Both the position numbers and the translations under genes were made by a program. The notes under the pieces were generated by a model, which was not told the origin of the DNA, made no database searches, and saw only the letters and a list, made by a program, of their open reading frames with translations. Of a DNA stretch of 36,257 bases, positions 31,857-36,257 are shown piece after piece. Each line of letters opens with the position of its first letter. Position 1 is the stretch's first letter. Origin of the DNA: Arthrobacter subterraneus (GTDB lineage: Bacteria; Actinomycetota; Actinomycetes; Actinomycetales; Micrococcaceae); the NCBI RefSeq assembly GCF_900099735.1, contig NZ_FNDT01000025.1, forward strand, positions 1-36,257. The letters run 5' to 3'.

Positions 31857-33403
31857 GTGAGTATTTTCAACCGCAAACGTAACGAAAGCCGAGCCAGTCG
31901 GCGATCGGTCCGTGCAATTGAGAGAGCGCAGGAGCTCGCTGAACGACGTCGTCGTGAAAAGATCGACGGCGTGCGGCCGCGGATCGGAAACGGCAGGAGG
32001 AAGCGCGTAAGCGGGCGGAGGGTGAACGACGGCGTACGGAACGAGAACGCGCCAAGCCGACACGGAAGCCGAGCCCGACGCCGAAACCCACCACCGGCAA
32101 GCCCTCGCCAAGTCCATGGCCCACCGCGGTCGCACCGAGCGCGACTGCCAAGCCATCCTCGACGGCAACGGCATCCGCAACACCGTCCCTTTCCGCGACC
32201 GCGTCGTCAACTCCGACGGATTCGGTAACCGCAACGGCGTCCGCGAGTCCTTCAATTACCGTAGCCCCGTCGGAATCCCCCGCCGAAGAGCCGGAGGAGG
32301 CGCTGCACCACAGGTTTCAGAGCCAGGTGGACTTCAGCTCCGATCAGTTGGAAGTTTCCAACCCGGTCACCGAATTCCGGCAGATTCCAGCACTGTCGGT
32401 CCAACTGGACGTGCACAACCGCGACCTCGTTCTCGATGATGGCGCGGAGTTCGAGATGTGGAGCTTCGAGGACGAACAGTACGAACGGGGTTTCCCTGGC
32501 CCTACGCTCAGGTTGCAGGAAGGCAAGATCTTCCACGGCACCGTCCATCCCAGCATGGGTCCACACACCCTTCACTGGCACGGGATGGAACCCGATCCAC
32601 GCAACGACGGCGTGGGGCACACATCATTTGAGGTGGACGGGCAGTACACCTACCAGTTCCAGCCTGAGCCCGGCCGCCCCGGCGACCCGAACTATGGGGC
32701 AGCGGGAACGTACTTCTACCACTGCCACGTCAACACGCCTCTGCACGTACAGATGGGAATGTTCGGACCGCTGGTGATCGACCCGGTGGTACATCCGGAC
32801 TACCCCGTCAGCGCAGGAGCGAGGAGGGCTTTTGTCGACGGACCGGAGTACGACATTGATACCGAGGCATTGTTCGCCCCGTACTGCGTCGACCCGCGCT
32901 GGCATGAGATGGGTCATGCTGAGGGTCTGTCGGGGGAGGATGCAGGCCTCAACCGGTTCGAACCGCGCCACTTCTACCTTTTGGGCGGGGAACTGGCGCG
33001 GCGCCCGGCGGGTAGGGAGCTCGTGTGGAGCCTGTCGAGCTTGCGCGCGAACGTGGAGGGCGGCCCGAAGAAGCCGACGCTGCTGAGGACAGTGAATGCC
33101 AACTACCTGCCTAATCTGGTGACTTTCACCGACGCAGCAGGAACGGAAGTAAAGATTGGCGAAATAATCTCCCATGACGGACGTCCGTACCGTGACACCT
33201 CCGTACCGGGTGCGCCTGCGTTGAGCTGCCGGGATGCCGGGTATCCGCTGACCACCAGCAGACTCTCCTACGGTGCGGCGGAACGATATGAAATGCTGCT
33301 GCATCCACCGACACCCGGCCGGTATTACCTGCGCGTTGATTGGAAGCACTGGATCACTGGAACGGTGGTCGGAACACGCATTGTCCCGATCGACGCAACC
33401 TGA
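31857..33403 (+). pseudogene. Two-domain multicopper oxidase with charged N-terminus, frameshifted
   Basis: The GTG at 31857 has AGGAG seven bases upstream and starts MSIFNRKRNESRASRRSVRAIERAQELAERRRREK. The following frame, open from 31958 to 33403, continues in the same style (DRRRAAADRKRQEEARKRAEGERR), then a Lys/Pro then Ser/Thr/Pro/Ala linker, then the oxidase. The GAAAAG run at 31956-31961 with one A missing explains the switch, so this is either a real lesion or a homopolymer read error. Copper ligands are in domain 1: HWHG (about 32574) and YHCHVNTPLHVQMGM (about 32720-32763), a type-1 set; the C-terminal domain lacks HPxHxH and HCH. No signal peptide or membrane segment is visible. 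A separate protein starting at GTG 32327 is possible but has no clear ribosome site. Confidence 0.75.
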
Positions 33404-33793
33404 CCTCATGATCTGCAGCGACCCGGATGGGAGAAGCAAGACAAGCATGAAGGCCTGCCTTTTTCAGCGGCGTGGCACGCTCGTTGTGTCCGGGTCCTGA
33501 AGGAATGGCTCGCGTCGGCATCCCGAATTCGGGCCCTACCACCCAGGTTTATTTAGACCCTCCAGACCAGCTAGGCGCGCCCACGCCACCAGCTCCTTAT
33601 CAGTCGCGTGCGGCCCGTCGTCGGATCAATTGTAGGAACGCTGCGCAGTTGATCCGGAGAACAAAGATGGCTATGGGTGCAGAAAGGGCAGCAGTGGTCA
33701 GTCAGCCCGGGAATGCTTTCACAGGGATTTTCCAAGCAGCCGGGTTGAGACTGGGAGCAAAGGCAGGGTGTCGGCCGCAGGGGAGGGCTTGGA
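33404..33793. other. Intergenic region between second oxidase and CopD-CtaG fusion
   Basis: About 390 bases without a recognised gene. Near the end, GGGGAGGG serves as the ribosome site for the gene at 33794. No convincing terminator was found, so the oxidase and copD-ctaG genes could be cotranscribed. Confidence 0.45.
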
Positions 33794-35716
33794 ATGTCGA
33801 TGGTGTTGCGTGGCGCGGCCGTGGCTGCTCTGGCGGTTGCAGCGGTGCTCGCCCTGATATGGGCGTTCATCTATGGTGGTAGCGCCGAACTCGGCGTGTT
33901 GGACCGGGTTGGCCCCACGGTGCTGTGGTTGCTGCTCGCGGCGAAGCTGGTCTTCAACCTGGCCGCCGCGTGCACGGCGGGCCCCCTCGTGCTGGCCCTC
34001 TTCGTCGTAGCGCCGGATGAACCCGCTCACCGGCAGGCGCTACGCTTCGCCGGCTACTCGGCGTTGGTATGGGCCCTCGCTGCTGGTGTTTTCGCGGTCG
34101 CGAATTTTCAGGTGATCGCCAACATGCCGTTGGTTTCTGATGGTTTCGTGCCGGCCCTGTTCGCGTTTCTGATCGATGAGGATCCGGGTCGTTCCGGACT
34201 GATGGCAACCGGGATCGCGGCCACGACCGCACTGTTGTGTTTTGTGGTGCGCAGGCAATCCGCTGTTGCATTGACTGCCGCTCTGGCTTTCTCCGGGCTG
34301 ATTCCTCTGGTGCTGAACTCTCACGCTGCCGGGGGAGCGGATCACGCCGACAGCACAATGTCGCTATACCTGCACAGCGCTGCTGCGGTCGTCTGGCTCG
34401 GCGGATTGGCTGGGCTGCTCTGGTTGCGCCCATCCCTCGAACCCGGCCGGTTGGGCACCGTCGTCCGCCGGTACTCGACCCTGGCCCTGCTTTCCTTCAT
34501 CGTGCTGGCGGTCTCCGGTGTCCTGGCCGCGTGGGTCGCGATCGGCTCCCTTACGCAGATCGGAACACCCTACGGCGTGATCGTGCTGTTTAAGTCCGCG
34601 GCGTTCACCATCCTGGGAATCTTCGGGGCACTGCACCGCCTCTGGGTGATTCGACGCCTGGACAGCGTTCCTCCGCGCGCCGCCCGGTACTTCTGGTCGC
34701 TCGTCGTCGTGGAGCTGGCCGTTATGGGAACTGCCTCGGGTCTGGCCGCGTCGCTGGCACGCACCGAGACTCCCACGTCGCTCGGATTAGCCGCTTCGCA
34801 GGACCCGCCGCCCGCCCCCACGCTAGGGAATGTCCTGTCCCAATGGGAATTGGATCCACTGTGGAGCGTGGTGTGCGCCGTCGGCGTTTTCACCTACCTT
34901 GCCGGGGTGCGCAGGACCCGGAAAGCTGGGAGGAGGTGGCCCGCCTCCCGGACAGTGCTGTGGCTGACCGGCATGGTCCTGCTGTTCCTGGTGACGAACG
35001 GCGGCACCCACGTCTACCAGGGCTATCTGTTCAACGCACACGTGGTGACCCAGATGCTCCTCACCGCGGTGGTTCCGCTGTTCCTGGTCATGGCAGCACC
35101 GCTCACGCTGGCGGAGCTGACCATCAGGCCTCGAACCGATGGAAGCACAGGGTGCCTGGAGATGACCCGATCGATCCTCCGACCGGTACTCAAAATGACC
35201 GCCGCTACACCGTATTTACCGGTGCTGCTACTGGCGGGGACTCTTGTCGTCTTCTACTACAGCCCGCTGCTCGGCTATGCGGCTCTGAGCCAGCTCGGCT
35301 ACGGCATCGTGACACTCCTCGCACTGTCCTCCGGTTGCCTGTACATGGCAGCACTCACCGCTGTCCCGGCTCCCGGACAGCAACTGCAGCTGACCGTCAG
35401 GCTGGGCGCTGTGGTGGGAACCGCACTGCTCTTTGGCGTCTATGGACAAGCGATCAGCGCGCAGGCCACAGTGCTGGAACAACCCTGGTACACAGCGGTT
35501 GGACGGCCCTGGGGGCAGCATCCGTTCATTGCCCCGGAGCTCGCCGGAACCATCATGTGGGTCATCGCGGGTGGGGCGCTGGCAACAGCCGCCCTGATCA
35601 TCGTGCTGCGGCGAACGGTCTTGCGGCGAACGGTGGGTGACAGAGCAGCAGAATCGTTGGAAGAGAACCCTCACCCTGAACCGGGCATCTCACCGAAGGC
35701 ATCAATCCTGCGATAG
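33794..35716 (+). CDS. CopD-CtaG fusion, second copy
   Basis: A 640-residue polytopic protein with a CopD-like N-terminal half (VLNSHAAGGADHADSTMSLYLHSAAAVVWLGGLAGLLW) and a CtaG-like C-terminal half (NGGTHVYQGYLFNAHVVTQMLLTAVVPLFLVMAAPLTLAE, then WYTAVGRPWGQHPFIAPELAGTIMWVIAGG). It has the same architecture as 11340-13283, but the two are clearly diverged in sequence, so this is an old duplication or separate acquisition. It lies directly downstream of the second oxidase, paralleling the association of the first fusion with copC and the first oxidase. It probably carries copper across the membrane and to the oxidase. Confidence 0.9.
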   Translation: MSMVLRGAAVAALAVAAVLALIWAFIYGGSAELGVLDRVGPTVLWLLLAAKLVFNLAAACTAGPLVLALFVVAPDEPAHRQALRFAGYSALVWALAAGVFAVANFQVIANMPLVSDGFVPALFAFLIDEDPGRSGLMATGIAATTALLCFVVRRQSAVALTAALAFSGLIPLVLNSHAAGGADHADSTMSLYLHSAAAVVWLGGLAGLLWLRPSLEPGRLGTVVRRYSTLALLSFIVLAVSGVLAAWVAIGSLTQIGTPYGVIVLFKSAAFTILGIFGALHRLWVIRRLDSVPPRAARYFWSLVVVELAVMGTASGLAASLARTETPTSLGLAASQDPPPAPTLGNVLSQWELDPLWSVVCAVGVFTYLAGVRRTRKAGRRWPASRTVLWLTGMVLLFLVTNGGTHVYQGYLFNAHVVTQMLLTAVVPLFLVMAAPLTLAELTIRPRTDGSTGCLEMTRSILRPVLKMTAATPYLPVLLLAGTLVVFYYSPLLGYAALSQLGYGIVTLLALSSGCLYMAALTAVPAPGQQLQLTVRLGAVVGTALLFGVYGQAISAQATVLEQPWYTAVGRPWGQHPFIAPELAGTIMWVIAGGALATAALIIVLRRTVLRRTVGDRAAESLEENPHPEPGISPKASILR

Positions 35717-35775
35717 CAGCCCGGGCAACTGCAACGTACTGCGACACGGTAAGTAAACCTGCATGCAGTACCGGC

Positions 35776-35791
35776 TGGGCTAGCTAGCCCA
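35776..35791. repeat. Perfect 16-bp palindrome downstream of copD-ctaG
   Basis: TGGGCTAG/CTAGCCCA, self-complementary, 60 bases past the stop codon. It includes CTAG, the IS481 target core, but no element is inserted. It may act as a short stem at the transcript end. Confidence 0.6.
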
Positions 35792-35943
35792 ACACGTTGA
35801 GGGCCAGCGCCGCCGCGCACACTGTCAGCGGTGGCTTGGACATCGTTCTAGATGCAGCTGGCGTTTACCCATTTGTCGACCTCAACTTTGGCGGCAACGA
35901 AGGCATGGGACTGCTGAAGGTTTGGTTGACTCCTGACCTGTGA
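35788..35943 (+). pseudogene. Possible coding remnant before the IS3 element
   Basis: An open stretch without a normal start reads ...TVSGGLDIVLDAAGVYPFVDLNFGGNEGMGLLK... and stops at TGA 35941-35943. The composition looks protein-like, but I cannot assign a family. It could be the tail of a gene cut by insertion, or chance. Confidence 0.25.
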
Positions 35944-35966
35944 GGATTAACCTCGCGGGTGGAAGG

Positions 35967-36257
35967 ATGTTCATCATGCCCAAGGCCTTTCCCGAAGAGT
36001 TCCGCCGTGACGTGATCGCGGTTGCCCGCAAGGGCGAAGCACCCCTGACCACCATCGCCAAGGACTTCGGCGTTTCACCGGCCGCGCTGCACCGCTGGCT
36101 GAAGAAAGCCGACGAGGAAGACGACCCCAAAACCAGGGCAGCGAAAGAAGAATCCGCCGAACTGCGCGAAGCGAAAAAGCGCATCAAGCTTCTGGAACAG
36201 GAAGCCGAAGTCATGCGCCGGGCAGTCGCCTATCTGTCCAGGGACGTCAACCCAAAA
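35967..36257 (+). CDS. IS3-family transposase OrfA, partial at window end
   Basis: The frame opens at ATG 35967 or ATG 35976 (GGAAGG just upstream) and runs through the window end. The product is MPKAFPEEFRRDVIAVARKGEAPLTTIAKDFGVSPAALHRWLKKADEED..., a helix-turn-helix of the IS3 OrfA type, followed by a leucine-zipper-like helix (ELREAKKRIKLLEQEAEVMRRAVAYLSRD). OrfB, normally made by -1 frameshifting near the end of orfA, lies outside the window. The left end of the element is probably within 35915-35960 but could not be fixed. Confidence 0.88.
   Translation, partial: MFIMPKAFPEEFRRDVIAVARKGEAPLTTIAKDFGVSPAALHRWLKKADEEDDPKTRAAKEESAELREAKKRIKLLEQEAEVMRRAVAYLSRDVNPK

Noticed and set aside
31440..32255. 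271-codon minus-strand frame
   Set aside because: Opposite the oxidase N-terminus and linker; low-complexity product, no ribosome site or motif.
33448..33465. AAGGCCTGCCTTTTT as a terminator after the second oxidase
   Set aside because: Arms AAGGC/GCCTT leave only two bases for the loop, so a stable hairpin is not possible.

Overview
The window reads as high-GC Actinomycetota DNA, most likely Arthrobacter or a close relative (Micrococcaceae). The grounds are strong G/C codon bias, GTG/TTG starts, actinobacterial families (DUF3093, DUF3105, the CopD-CtaG fusion, Ccs/ResB-type cytochrome c maturation, c-di-AMP riboswitches on cell-wall hydrolases) and IS481/IS3 elements. The genus is inference. 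The window is a dense metal-homeostasis and extracytoplasmic-redox region bounded and interrupted by insertion sequences, which suggests a plasmid or genomic island; no replication, conjugation, rRNA, tRNA or CRISPR features were seen.

Left part (1-10266). After a decayed IS481-family end come two secreted NlpC/P60-type proteins facing each other, one with a LysM domain, with a Tat-exported CotA-like multicopper oxidase between them. Their catalytic domains form a 318-bp inverted repeat that is 98% identical. Next come a DUF3093 membrane protein, a PhoA alkaline phosphatase with a PHO-box-like site, and a secreted M23 peptidase followed by copC. Both NlpC/P60 genes and the M23 gene have leaders with the ydaO/yuaA (c-di-AMP) riboswitch core, so three second-messenger-controlled peptidoglycan hydrolases sit among copper genes.

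Middle (10262-17591). An IS481-family element with a 6-bp GCTAGC duplication has landed exactly where copC and a convergent copD-ctaG fusion gene shared overlapping stop codons. The fusion gene is the last gene of a leftward operon cmtR-like/ctaG/copD-ctaG. Divergent from that operon are a cation diffusion facilitator and a DsbA-like protein; a convergent mntH (Nramp) seems to be leaderless, with a palindrome on its -10.

Right-centre (17607-28757). Ten leftward genes, several overlapping or nearly so, encode ResB, CcsB, a TlpA-like lipoprotein, CcdA, a divergent ZIP protein, a VKOR homologue, DUF305, DUF3105, a thioredoxin-fold/membrane protein and a small membrane protein. Together they cover haem attachment, thiol redox and metal handling at the outer face of the membrane. 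Upstream is an arsR/P1B-ATPase/lspA operon with a clear operator-like inverted repeat.

Right end (28870-36257). An orphan TgpA-like transglutaminase is followed by a second, two-domain multicopper oxidase with an unusual charged N-terminus interrupted by a frameshift, a second CopD-CtaG fusion, and a partial IS3-family orfA running off the window.

The common theme is copper, manganese and soft-metal traffic plus oxidative folding and cytochrome assembly outside the membrane. The coupling of this load to c-di-AMP-regulated wall hydrolases is the least expected feature.
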